44,126 nt of DNA, from the NCBI GenBank assembly GCA_013286575.1, contig JABDFL010000006.1, positions 793-44,918 of the forward strand, in the 5' to 3' direction. Under the pieces are notes generated by a model. The model had not been told where the DNA came from. It made no database searches and saw nothing but the letters and a program-made list of their open reading frames with translations. This document shows, one piece after another, positions 23,694 to 34,000 of this stretch (positions are counted from its first letter, which is position 1; each line of letters starts with the position of its first letter). A program made the position numbers and the translations under genes. This DNA is from Candidatus Omnitrophota bacterium. Lineage in GTDB: Bacteria; Omnitrophota; Gorgyraeia; Zapsychrales; Fredricksoniimonadaceae.

Positions 23694-25276
23694 GATTTTA
23701 ATATCATCCCTTTATCAGAAATTTTTTCGTATGTCATTTCGGAAAACGAAGGTATCGTTGCTGCAATGTCCTTGAATATTTCCTGTGAATGCTGGTACGC
23801 TAACGGTGTGCCCAATTTAGCGCTAAGTAGCGCGATAATTTCCCAATCGCCTTTGGACTCGCCTAAAGGCAAAAATGCCGGCCAGATCCTCTGGACTTTA
23901 TTTTGACAATTGGTAAAGGTCCCTTCTTTTTCAGCATAAACGCTGCTGGGAAGGTTCAAATGGGCATAGCCGCAAGTCTCGTTGACATTGCTGCCCTGAT
24001 ACACAAAAAGTTTGACCTTCTTGGCGATTTGCGCGACTGTTTCTTTACCAAAAAGTTTGACCAGATCATGGCCAAAAACATACAGGATATCAATCTCCCC
24101 GGCTTTGGCGCGGGCCACAATCTGCTGAACATCTGCATCTGCCTGCAAAATATTCACGGCCCCTGCGGTATTGGGGTTCTTGTCTGCTTTAATAAGGAAA
24201 TCATCACTGTCACCCGGCTTTTCAGGCACTTTAAAATCCAGCTGTGCGCCTTTAAGGGTCTCTTTGAAGAATTTACGGATGACAAAAAGATCTTCATTAG
24301 TCAATTGCGCGGACGCTAAAACACCGATCCTGTTGGTTTGCTTAGCATCCTGTAGCAGCTTAATGCTTTGGGCAACGATGCCGGCGGCCTGGTCCCATGA
24401 GATCAAAGCATCTTTAAGCTGCGGATGCTGGATCCTGTTCTCATCAATAAAACGGTAATTATAACGGCCCTTATCGCAGATCCAATAATCGTTGACCTCG
24501 GGATTAAGACGGGGTTTCAAACGCATGACGCGCGCTTTCTTGTGCTGGTGCGGCCGCATCTTGTCCCACTCGACGGTAATGTTGCAGCCCATGCTGCAGC
24601 CGGGGCAGACTGATTTTGTCTGCGCTAAATACCAGACCCTGCATTTGAAACGGAAATCCGTATCCGTCAAAGCGCCGACCGGGCAGATGTCAACGACATT
24701 GCCGGAATAGCTATTATCTAATTTTTTACCGGGATAAACGTCCAGTTGTGAATGGTCCCCGCGGCTAAAGACACCGAATTCGCTGGTCTTGGTGATTGTA
24801 TCCGCAAAACGCACACAGCGGGTGCAAAGGATGCAGCGTTCCTGGTCGAGCATGACAGTGGGCCCGATGGAAAAAGCCTTCTTTTCTTTTTTGACCTTCA
24901 CCTCGGAGAGACGGCTGTCGTACTGGCCATGCTCCATGTAATAATCCTGCAGTTTGCATTCCCCTGCCTGGTCGCAGACCGGGCAATCCACCGGATGATT
25001 GACCAACAAAAATTCCAATACGGTTTTACGGACTTCCAAAACTTTAGGGGAATTGGTCTTCACCACCATCCCGTCAGCCACCGGCGTGTAACAGGCGATC
25101 TGGAGTTTGGGTTGTTTCTCGACTTCCACCATGCAAATGCGGCAATTGCCGGAAACAGGCAAGGCCGGATGATAGCAGTAACGGGGAATATCAATCCCCA
25201 GTTTGTCTGCGGCCTGGATGATCGTTGTCCCTGCAGGGACTTCTACTTGTTTTCCGTCGATAGTTAAATTGGGCAT
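23690..25276 (-). CDS. nuoG: NADH-quinone oxidoreductase subunit G (short form)
   Basis: A 528-residue iron-sulfur subunit. The N-terminal 2Fe-2S site is CYHPALPVSGNCRICMVEVE with a later Cys, followed by the His/Cys cluster site HPVDCPVCDQAGECKLQD, then CILCTRCVRF with CPVGAL. A CPGCSMGC motif with a distal Cys in YWICDKGRY would hold the extra N7-type cluster. The molybdopterin-oxidoreductase-like part is much shorter than the roughly 900-residue enterobacterial form, a common variation. Overlaps nuoH. Confidence 0.94.
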
Positions 25277-25293
25277 ATGGTGCTTTCCATAAT

Positions 25294-26550
25294 TTATGCT
25301 ACGTGCGCGGGCTGAAGTTTAGCTTCAAACTCACTGCGAAATTTACTGACATAAGAGCCGACCGACATTGAAACAGCGTCCCCGAAAGCGCAGATCGTGT
25401 TGCCCCCGATATTATTCACGATCCCGGGGAGATTGTTTAGATCATGCGGCCGCGCGTGGCCGAGATAAACTTTTTTGACCTGGCGGTACACCCATCCGCT
25501 GCCTTCACGGCAGGGCGAACACTGCCCGCAGGATTCATGCGCGAAAAACCGCGCCGCCACCATCGCGGCCCAGACCATGTCAGTCGTATCATCCATGACG
25601 ATAATACCGCCGGAGCCGGCCATGGAACCAATGGCTTTAAGCGAATCAAAATCCATTTTCACGTCAATTTGATCAGGGGTCAGGATCGGCGCTGAAATGC
25701 CGCCGGGGATCACGGCTTTAAGCTTGCGGCCATTAGGGATGCCGCCGGCATGGTCATAAATAAGTTCCCTCAGGGTTGTTCCGTTGGGAAGCTCATAAAC
25801 GCCGGGCCGGGCCACATGCCCGCTGACACAGAAAAGACGGTTTCCGCCGTTTTTCTCACTGCCCAATTTGGCAAACCATTCGGCACCTTTGTTGATGATC
25901 GGCGGCACGCAGGCAATGGTTTCCACGTTATTGATAACAGTGGGGCAATTAAATAAGCCGACCACCGCCGGAAAAGGCGGTTTAAGCCGCGGAAAACCTT
26001 TTTTCCCCTCAAGGGACTCCAACAGCGCTGTTTCCTCGCCGCAGATATAGGCGCCGGCGCCGGGATGGACAACCACATCAATATCAAAACCGCTGCCCAT
26101 GATCCCTTTGCCCAAATATTTCCCTTTATACGCCTCATCAACCGCAGCCTGCACCCTCTCCAGGGATTTGGTGTACTCTCCGCGGATATAAATATAGGCC
26201 TTATGGCTTCCAATGGCGAAGCAGGTGATGATAATCCCCTCGAGAAGAGCATGAGGGTCTTGTTCAAAAATGTATTTGTCTTTAAATGTGCCCGGCTCTC
26301 CCTCGTCCCCGTTGATGACCAGATATTTGGGCTTTGGATTGGCCGCCGGGATAAAGCTCCATTTGGTGCCTGTCGGGAACCCCGCGCCGCCAAGCCCGCG
26401 CAGATTGGATTTCTTGACCTCGTCAATGACAGCGGCCGGTGTCATCTGAGTGATCGCACGGCGGGCAGCCTCGTAGCCATTATCTTTTAGATAATTTTCA
26501 AGGTGATGGGAATCAGGCTGGCCAAAATGGCGTGAGACGATTTTTTCCAT
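25294..26550 (-). CDS. nuoF: NADH-quinone oxidoreductase subunit F
   Basis: A 418-residue subunit that oxidises NADH with FMN and passes electrons to cluster N3. The NADH site is seen in LRGLGGAGFPTGTKWSF, the FMN site in GDEGEPGTFKDKY, and the 4Fe-4S ligands in CGQCSPCREG plus a distal Cys in TICAFGDA. Its start overlaps the nuoE stop by one base. Confidence 0.97.
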   Translation of the reverse strand: MEKIVSRHFGQPDSHHLENYLKDNGYEAARRAITQMTPAAVIDEVKKSNLRGLGGAGFPTGTKWSFIPAANPKPKYLVINGDEGEPGTFKDKYIFEQDPHALLEGIIITCFAIGSHKAYIYIRGEYTKSLERVQAAVDEAYKGKYLGKGIMGSGFDIDVVVHPGAGAYICGEETALLESLEGKKGFPRLKPPFPAVVGLFNCPTVINNVETIACVPPIINKGAEWFAKLGSEKNGGNRLFCVSGHVARPGVYELPNGTTLRELIYDHAGGIPNGRKLKAVIPGGISAPILTPDQIDVKMDFDSLKAIGSMAGSGGIIVMDDTTDMVWAAMVAARFFAHESCGQCSPCREGSGWVYRQVKKVYLGHARPHDLNNLPGIVNNIGGNTICAFGDAVSMSVGSYVSKFRSEFEAKLQPAHVA

Positions 26551-27017
26551 TATTTATTCTTCTCGATCAGTTCGTCGATTTTCTTTTTGTCTAAAAGACC
26601 TCTGTACTCCCGGTCATTATACTGCATTACCGGCGCGATTTCGCAGGCCCCCAGGCATTCGACGACATTCAAAGTAAATTTACCATCCGGCGTTGTTTCA
26701 CCCGGTTTAATGCTTAACCGCTGCTCAATATGTCCAATGATATCCTCAGCCCCGCGCAAGGCGCAGGCGGTCGTCTGGCAGACTGAAAAATGGCATTTGC
26801 CCAATTTTTTCTGGTGGAACAAATGGTAAAAAGAAACAACTTCATGGACATGCACCACCGGAATGCCTAAATAATCAGCCAGGTCCTTTTCTGTTTCAGG
26901 CGTGACCAATCCTTCTTTTTCCTGGACACAGTGCAAAAGCGGCAAAAGTGCGGCGCGCTTTTGCTCGTACTTGTTGGTGATCTTATCCAGCTCCTGTTTG
27001 TATTCTGCGCTAAACAT
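26550..27017 (-). CDS. nuoE: NADH-quinone oxidoreductase subunit E
   Basis: A 155-residue thioredoxin-like subunit binding one 2Fe-2S cluster (N1a) through CQTTACAL and VECLGACEIAP. The normal family length is present. It follows nuoD by one base. Confidence 0.96.
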   Translation of the reverse strand: MFSAEYKQELDKITNKYEQKRAALLPLLHCVQEKEGLVTPETEKDLADYLGIPVVHVHEVVSFYHLFHQKKLGKCHFSVCQTTACALRGAEDIIGHIEQRLSIKPGETTPDGKFTLNVVECLGACEIAPVMQYNDREYRGLLDKKKIDELIEKNK

Positions 27018-27018
27018 T

Positions 27019-28341
27019 CTATCTGTCCAATTCTCCGGCGATCATGTTGACTGAACCAAAAGTCGGGACCAGGTCAGCCATCATGTCTCCGATCAAACAT
27101 TTAGGCAACGCGGCCATGATCGGAAAACACGGCGGATGGACGCGCACCCGCCAGGGATGGTCACGGCCGTCGGAAACAATATAAAATCCCAGTTCCCCAT
27201 TGGCCCCTTCCACAGGAAAATACACTTCACCGATGGGCGGCTTGATCCCATGGCCATACATGACTAATTTAAAATGGTTCATCAAGCCTTCAATATTGCC
27301 ATAGGTGTTTTCCTTGGCAGGCAGCACCACATCTTTTTTATTGGCATTGATCGCATCATGGTATTTTCTGGTAGAGCCTTGCAAGGTGGGGTCCAAATTA
27401 ACCTCATCTTCGATCAAATCCTCAGTCTGCCCCATCTTGGCCCTGTCCACCATCTGGGCGGCCGGGATCACAACTCCTGACAAGTCACCGGCAATGGGCC
27501 CGTCAGGGATTTGCTGGAAACATTGCTCAATGATCCGCAGTGACTGCTCCATCTCTGCCATGCGCACAAAATAACGGTCCAGATTGTCCCCTGTACTTCC
27601 CACCGGGACTTCGAAATCAAGCTTGTCATAAATAAGATAGGGATTTGATTTACGCACATCATAAGCCACACCTGTTGCCCTTAAAAAAGGGCCGGTAACG
27701 CCGTACGCGATGGCGTCTTCAGCGGAAATTTTTCCGATATTCTTCATGCGGTCGATAAAAATACGGTTACGGCTTAACAGCTCGTCAGCCTCAATCAGGA
27801 CCTTGCGCACATCAGCGATTTTCCCAAAAGCTTTGTCTGCAAATCCTTTGGTTAGATCAGCTTTGACGCCACCGATACGCACATAGGAAATCGTCAGGCG
27901 CGCCCCGGTGATTTCTTCGACCAGCTCCCATAAGAATTCACGGGCCTTGATCATATACAGGAACACCGACATGGCGCCCAGTTCCATGGCCGAGGCGCCC
28001 ACACAGGTCAGATGGTCGGTGACGCGGGAAATCTCGCTCATGATGACACGGATATATTTAGCGCGTTCAGGGATATCAATACCCAATAATTTTTCAACGG
28101 TCAGGGCAAAGCCGACATTATTGATCAGCGGAGAAACATAATTCAAACGGTCCGTGTACGGAAAACACTGGGTGTACATGACTGTCTCGCACATTTTCTC
28201 AAAAGCCCGGTGCAAATAACCCATTTCAATATCCACACCCTTGATCTTCTCGCCGTCCAGTTCCATGATCATGCGGATGACACCATGCATCGCCGGGTGC
28301 GAAGGGCCTACGTTTAACAACATGGAGCGTGTTTGTGTCAT
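27019..28341 (-). CDS. nuoD: NADH-quinone oxidoreductase subunit D
   Basis: A 440-residue 49-kDa-type subunit that shapes the quinone pocket. Conserved stretches are NVGPSHPAMHGVIRM, EMGYLHRAFEKMCE, and TQCFPYTDRLNYVSPL, with DLVPTFGSVNMIAGELDR at the C-terminus. It is separate from NuoC, not fused as in E. coli. Confidence 0.97.
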   Translation of the reverse strand: MTQTRSMLLNVGPSHPAMHGVIRMIMELDGEKIKGVDIEMGYLHRAFEKMCETVMYTQCFPYTDRLNYVSPLINNVGFALTVEKLLGIDIPERAKYIRVIMSEISRVTDHLTCVGASAMELGAMSVFLYMIKAREFLWELVEEITGARLTISYVRIGGVKADLTKGFADKAFGKIADVRKVLIEADELLSRNRIFIDRMKNIGKISAEDAIAYGVTGPFLRATGVAYDVRKSNPYLIYDKLDFEVPVGSTGDNLDRYFVRMAEMEQSLRIIEQCFQQIPDGPIAGDLSGVVIPAAQMVDRAKMGQTEDLIEDEVNLDPTLQGSTRKYHDAINANKKDVVLPAKENTYGNIEGLMNHFKLVMYGHGIKPPIGEVYFPVEGANGELGFYIVSDGRDHPWRVRVHPPCFPIMAALPKCLIGDMMADLVPTFGSVNMIAGELDR

Positions 28342-28836
28342 TTAGTTCTGCGGACCAATTAAAGGTTGACGTTTATTGACCGGGTAATCCTTGCGCAAGG
28401 CATGCCCCACAAATTCCTCATACATCAAAATGCGCCTTAAATCAGGGTGCCCTTTAAATTTAATCCCATACATGTCCCAAACTTCCCGTTCATACCAGTT
28501 GGCCGAAGCCCAGAGATTGCAGAGCGTATCCACTTCAGGGGATTTCTCATCGACGGGGACTTTTAAACGGATGCGGTGATTGTGTTTAAGGGAAAAGAAA
28601 TGGTAAACAACCTCGAAACGGAATTCTTTTTGGATCCGCCCGCCGGCATAAAACAAATAATCCACTGCGGTCAGGTCCATTAAAAAATTAAAGTCCAGCT
28701 CCGGAGTTTCTTTTAAGAATTTGGCGATGGCCAGCAGGCTTGACGGGCGGATAATCGCAGTTTCATCGCCCCGGAAGGCATGGGTCTCTATGATATCTGC
28801 TGAAAACTGTTCCTGGACTCTTTGCAAAGGTTTCAT
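28342..28836 (-). CDS. nuoC: NADH-quinone oxidoreductase subunit C
   Basis: A 164-residue 30-kDa-type subunit. The family signature near the C-terminus, WYEREVWDMYGIKFKGHPDL followed by RRILMYEEFVGHALRKDYP, is intact. Its stop abuts the nuoD start, and its start overlaps the nuoB stop by ATGA. Confidence 0.96.
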   Translation of the reverse strand: MKPLQRVQEQFSADIIETHAFRGDETAIIRPSSLLAIAKFLKETPELDFNFLMDLTAVDYLFYAGGRIQKEFRFEVVYHFFSLKHNHRIRLKVPVDEKSPEVDTLCNLWASANWYEREVWDMYGIKFKGHPDLRRILMYEEFVGHALRKDYPVNKRQPLIGPQN

Positions 28837-29399
28837 GACACGGATTCTATATGTTTAATATGCCCCTCGATGGTGTAGCCTTGGGCTAATTCTGCAGGCC
28901 TGCCGATTTTGGTCCGGGGGTCATACAATGTTCTGGATTGCTCTCCCTTTTGGATCTTGTCCTGGAGCTTCATCAAACCGTCTAAAACATTTTCCGGCCG
29001 CGGCGGGCAGCCCGGGATATAAATATCCACGGGGATAATGGTGTCAATGCCCATCACCGTCGAGTAATTATCGTAAAAGCCGCCTGTGCAGGTGCAGACC
29101 CCGAAGGCCACCACCCATTTGGGATCGCACATCTGGTCATGCACTGTCTTTAAGACAGGCGCCATTTTATGGCTGATGGTGCCCACCACAAAAAGCACAT
29201 CTGACTGCCGCGGTGAAAAGCGCGGGAACCCGGCGCCAAAGCGGTCCTGGTCATAATGAGAGCAGTTGGTCGCCATGTATTCCATGCCGCAGCAGGCCGT
29301 GACAAAGGGGTATTGGAAAATGGAAAATTTACGCGCCCAGCCCAGGGCATCGTTTAATTTAGACGTAAAAAAATTCGTTGGTGAACTTAAAAATGACAT
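28833..29399 (-). CDS. nuoB: NADH-quinone oxidoreductase subunit B
   Basis: A 188-residue subunit carrying the terminal cluster N2. The tandem cysteines in TACCGMEYMA, the Cys in FGVCTCTGGFYDNYS and the Cys in VDIYIPGCPPRPENVLDG are all present. It follows nuoA by four bases. Confidence 0.97.
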   Translation of the reverse strand: MSFLSSPTNFFTSKLNDALGWARKFSIFQYPFVTACCGMEYMATNCSHYDQDRFGAGFPRFSPRQSDVLFVVGTISHKMAPVLKTVHDQMCDPKWVVAFGVCTCTGGFYDNYSTVMGIDTIIPVDIYIPGCPPRPENVLDGLMKLQDKIQKGEQSRTLYDPRTKIGRPAELAQGYTIEGHIKHIESVS

Positions 29400-29403
29400 G
29401 GCT

Positions 29404-29757
29404 TTACTCCCACTCTAAGGCGCGTTTCTTCAATACATAAAAGAACCCCAGGACCACAAAACCCATAAAAACCGCCATCTCCGTCAAACCAAAAAGGCCT
29501 AATTTCCTAAACATAATGGCCCACGGAAATAGAAAAACAAGCTCGACGTCAAAGACAATAAAAAGCATGGCCACGATATAAAAATGCACGGGCATGTTGC
29601 CTCCGGGCAATGAGAAAGGTTCTTTACCGCATTCAAAAGGCTTGGATTTGGCTTCGCTGGGAAATTTAGGGGCCAGGACGCCAGGCAGGCCAAGCAATAG
29701 GGCACATAGGCCGATGGCGAATAAAAAAGCAAATATAATAGCAATGTATTCTAACAT
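29404..29757 (-). CDS. nuoA: NADH-quinone oxidoreductase subunit A
   Basis: A 117-residue ND3-type subunit with three helices. The loop with KSKPFECGKEP and the conserved helix IVAMLFIVFDVELVFLFPWA are typical. It is the first gene of nuoABCDEFGHI, behind a promoter at 29877-29905. Confidence 0.96.
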   Translation of the reverse strand: MLEYIAIIFAFLFAIGLCALLLGLPGVLAPKFPSEAKSKPFECGKEPFSLPGGNMPVHFYIVAMLFIVFDVELVFLFPWAIMFRKLGLFGLTEMAVFMGFVVLGFFYVLKKRALEWE

Positions 29758-29905
29758 GGGCTGATTATTAATTCGTGCTTATCCTATTGCAAATTTAATA
29801 GCCTTCATGCCGCAGAAGCGGCAGGCCTCTACGGCGAGGCAAACTTCCCCATCAATGGAGAAATATTGATTAAATTACTTTAAATGAGGATCGTCGAATA
29901 GTCAA
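29758..29905 (-). promoter_or_regulatory. promoter and structured leader of nuoABCDEFGHI
   Basis: On the minus strand TTGACT (29905-29900), a 17-base spacer and TAAAGT (29882-29877). The leader of about 110 bases contains two neighbouring hairpins, GCCTC-GCCGTA-GAGGC and TGCCGC-TTCT-GCGGCA (about 29808-29842), without T-runs. No further gene is seen in this gap. Confidence 0.6.
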
Positions 29906-29926
29906 GAATGTTTCGAAATGTCTTGT

Positions 29927-31033
29927 TTACAGATTTTCCAGGATCATGTCTACATTGACATAGTCTTTGACCAGGCGCCTGGCCTCGTGGATCTTATCGC
30001 GGTCGGTTTTCTGGATCTTGGGGGTCATGTTCTCGATGGCCGCGGCGATGGTGTAGGTGTCCTGGTCGGAATAAAGCACGGGGATACGGCTGTCTTTAAG
30101 GAGGCCGGCGATTTTATGGTCCGGGGTCAGCCCTCCTGTCAAAACAAGCCCCGCCACCTTGACTGCCCGTCCCTGCTGCAGCAGATACGAAGACACGGCC
30201 ACCAGCATATTATCGACCCGGTCACCGGAAGTAATGACCAGGGCCCCATCGCGCAGATGGCCGATCATGTTATACGGCTCCATGGCCGCGACAATGACAT
30301 CATAAACCCGGGTGCGCAAGTTCTCTTCGCCGGAAAATACCTTTAGGTCCAGCCGGTCCTTGATCTGCTCTACCGTCGGAGCGCTTAACAGGTCCATTTC
30401 AGGGATAACGCCCAAAAGCCGGATGCCTTTGCGCTCCAGGCCCTTACCCACAATGCTCCTGATCCTCTCTAACTTATCCGGCAATACCTTATTGATAATA
30501 ACGCCCAGCACCGGCACGTTACGTATGTCAAACAAGGCCTTATTGAGCATGATCTCATCAATGGCGCGCCCGATGCCGCCGCCGGAGATGATGATGGCCT
30601 GAGACCCAAGCAGGGCCGCCACATCCGCATTCGAGCAGTCAAGCACCGATCCAACGCCCGCGTGACCGGTGCCCTCAACGATGATGGCATCCTTGCCGCG
30701 TGTAATCGTCTGGAAAGATTTAAATATCTTGTCCTGTATTTGCTGCTTTTGGGGCTCGAGAATGTATTTTTCCGTGTACCCGCGGCCCACGGTGATGGGG
30801 CTCATGTCCTTGATGTGTTTCTTGCAATGATACACTTCCCCGATCAGATAGGTGTCCTTATCGATGGATTTTTCTTCATAAAGGACGGTTTCCTGGCCGA
30901 CGGGCTTCATAAAGGCCGTCTTGATCTTGCGCTCCTGGAAATTCTTGAACAAACCCAGGGACAAGGTGGTTTTGCCGGCATTTTGATGGATGGCGGAGAT
31001 AAATATGTTCTTGAGGCGCTTTGTTTTCTTCAT
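29927..31033 (-). CDS. dethiobiotin-synthetase-like P-loop protein with DRTGG domain
   Basis: A 368-residue protein. Residues 1 to about 215 are a P-loop domain of the BioD/AAA_26 type with SAIHQNAGKTTLSLG as the nucleotide-binding loop and the IIVEGTGHAG segment. Residues from about 220 form a DRTGG domain. The same pair forms the N-terminal regulatory half of long phosphotransacetylases, but the catalytic acetyltransferase domain is absent. The ATG at 31033 has no ribosome binding site, and a TATACT box (31042-31047) lies eight bases before it, so a leaderless mRNA is likely. Function unknown; acetyl-phosphate or CoA sensing is one possibility. Confidence 0.85.
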   Translation of the reverse strand: MKKTKRLKNIFISAIHQNAGKTTLSLGLFKNFQERKIKTAFMKPVGQETVLYEEKSIDKDTYLIGEVYHCKKHIKDMSPITVGRGYTEKYILEPQKQQIQDKIFKSFQTITRGKDAIIVEGTGHAGVGSVLDCSNADVAALLGSQAIIISGGGIGRAIDEIMLNKALFDIRNVPVLGVIINKVLPDKLERIRSIVGKGLERKGIRLLGVIPEMDLLSAPTVEQIKDRLDLKVFSGEENLRTRVYDVIVAAMEPYNMIGHLRDGALVITSGDRVDNMLVAVSSYLLQQGRAVKVAGLVLTGGLTPDHKIAGLLKDSRIPVLYSDQDTYTIAAAIENMTPKIQKTDRDKIHEARRLVKDYVNVDMILENL

Positions 31034-31041
31034 CACAAGAA

Positions 31042-31047
31042 AGTATA
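31042..31047 (-). promoter_or_regulatory. -10 box suggesting a leaderless transcript for the DRTGG protein
   Basis: TATACT on the minus strand ends eight bases before the ATG at 31033, so the predicted start of transcription falls on or next to the start codon. No matching -35 is evident. Confidence 0.4.
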
Positions 31048-31073
31048 GCAGAAGAAATCAAAGGGGAGAAAAA

Positions 31074-34000
31074 TTAATTCGAATTAAACATCAACTGAAA
31101 AGCGCCATTGACCGTCAGTCGGGGGGTGAAGCGGATAATGTTGAAATCAAACCCTTTAAAATCCTCAGGCATGCTTAAAGCAGCGGCATCAAAGAGACTG
31201 TCAGGGCTCTGCGAAGACCGTTGGATGAACTGAGGCTGGAAATTAAGATCAATCCCGCCGGGGGATTTGTTTGAAGTAGAAATTGCGGCCTGATCAGCCG
31301 AATTTCTTCCATGACCATTGCCATTAACAGCCGCCCTTACCCTGCTGTTAACTGCCATTCTTCTGTGGCCATTCCCATTACGCGGCGATATTGCATTTAG
31401 TTTGAAAATTTCAGCCCCTCGGTGCGGCACAAATGCGCTGACATTGATATCAGGATCTACTGTTTGAGCGATCACGCTGTAAAGATCCCGTAAGGCCTCA
31501 GTGGTCTCCGCACGTTTTCCATCATTCTCTATCCCCTGGATATCATCCCATTCAATCCGCTCCCTCCAATAATCATCCAATTCCCTGTTCAACTGAAACT
31601 CATCCTCTTTGAAAAGTTTTGCGATAAGGATCGGGATCACAAAATCACTGGTAAAATGCAGCGTACTTAATTTTTGCCTCAATTTCTCATTATCCATATT
31701 CCTTATGATCTCATCAAACATATCCACCGCCTCAGGCCCCATGGTGATCATGCCGTTGAAAGCTGAGTATTGTTTAAATACCGGATTGGACAAAATATAT
31801 AACTTTTCCTTAAGATGTTTAAAGATACCCGAACCCCGGGGCTTTCTCGTCTGCGCCAATGAAGAAATATGCAGTTTCTCAAGAATTGCAGCGATCTTCG
31901 GGTCACCATTCAAATTAAAATCCGAATCGATAAATGCCAGCGAACTCAATTCATCCTCGTTTACCCGAGAAGTCGATAGCGTTATATCCGCTCCCTTAAT
32001 ATGTTTTATTGGCCCCGAATAGGTGTTCCGCAGGTACCTGATGATAATTCCCTTATTGGGTGATCCTGCCGGCAATGATTGTGTCAGGCTTACGGCACCC
32101 CGATATCCGTCAATGATAGCTCTTCTGAGCATAACATCCAGGGGCCCGGGCGCGTCTTTATCAATAAAGATATACATGACCTGCTTATTTTTCCACTTTG
32201 CTCTCATCGCCTGAAAAGCGTCCACAAAAGAATTCCCCGTGCCCTCAGGGTTTAAATCCAAAACATCAACATAGGCTTCATCTCTTATTATCTTATCGGG
32301 ATCGTCTTTATTTTTCCTGCGTTGTTCTTCCTTATATGCGTTTGCAGCCTGTACTCCTTTTCGGTCTTCAGGAATAAGGATTATTGCATCCAACCTTTCT
32401 TTATCCAGGGCGATTTTGCCTTCCTCAACGGCGAGATCTTCAATATTTTTTTCCTGGCTGCTCACGCCAATTTTGTAATCTCCCCCCAGCCCTTCTTTTA
32501 GCCGGGCATCAAGTTTATTTATGACCACATCTATGGTATATTTCCAGGAAGGGTTGAGACTGATCAAATTCCTGATGACATAGGAACCATATACTGCAAG
32601 AGAGAGAATGGATGCTGATAACTGCCCCAGCACCACCCATAATAAAGGTTGTCCCAAAAAGGCCCCTATTGGCCATGATAAGGCCGTTACGGTGATTGCA
32701 ACAGCTCCCGCAATCCTCCCTAACATACTTCCAAATTTATGATGGGTGTTGCCTCCAGGGGTGGTGGATTTAGTATAGGTTGATGTGGATTCTATGACTT
32801 TGTCCAAATTTTTTTGGCTTTCTCTTACTATCTCTTCCGGTTTTACATGAAAATCCGGCATCAATTCATTAGTGTCTGTTACTAAATCATGGACGCCATT
32901 CTTAGGGAATAAATTATTATACGCACTGCTTTTTACCCAATAATAAAGCATGACGAAGCGCGTATATGGATAAATCCATAGCAATTGCCACGATTCTAAT
33001 GGATGCCCTTCTTTGTATTTGTACCTATTATAATTGTCGATATCGCCCCTCCAGCCCATAACAGGTGTAGCCCTTTCGGCAACAAGCCTCAGGCTTTTCA
33101 TCATCCGGTTGATGTCTTGCTTATACCTCAGGCGCTGATCTTTTCTCAATTTCACCCCTTGGCGGCGTTCATTGTTCAAACGTTCTGATAATTCATAAAG
33201 TGCTTGGGCCACCAACAGAAAGAAACTGCCGTACGTTTGAGTATACTCCGCATGCCTGGCTGAACCATTCATCAAATCCGAGGAATAAGGCGTTACAGTC
33301 AGCACTTCATCAGCCAGGTTAATGATAGTATTGAGATCATTTTGTATATCTTCTGTGGACCTATCTTTTGACAATCCTTTAATCAAATTCTGCAAATTTT
33401 CTAAAGGTTTATAAGCAGGCGCGTCTTTAGGGACAGATACAAGATTTAAGTCTTCCCCATTTTCATCCGTTTTTAAACCGATGTTCAATTCTTTGCTTAA
33501 AATTTTAAGTAATTTGGGTATATTATACCGTTTCTTAAAGATTGCTCCCCGAAAAACATAGGAAACTACAAGGCCCAAAATTCCCCCCAATATTCCCAAT
33601 ACCCATAACTGTCCTTCCATAACCAAAGGAATGCTCTGGTCATTTTTTATGATACGCTCAGCAATGGTCTTTCTAAGAGTATCTAATTTTTCAGCCATTG
33701 GTTTTGTCTGGGGATCTTGTTTTAATTCTTCAAAATGCTTTTCAAACTCCTGGGGATCAGGGTACATCTGCAAGTACTCTTTGACTGTACGCACCGCTCT
33801 CTCATCTCCCTTTGTACGTGTTTCATAGGCCCTCCATGGTACCGGTTTGCTATTGTTTACATCATCTGCGACTTTTACCGCCCAGCCCATTGATTCCATG
33901 TTGATTTGACGCCTTATAGGCGCGTCTTTGACAGGATCACCTGTCAAAAGTAAGTGCAATTGCTGCATAGGATACGTGCTCAAACGCAAAGCCAAAAGCA

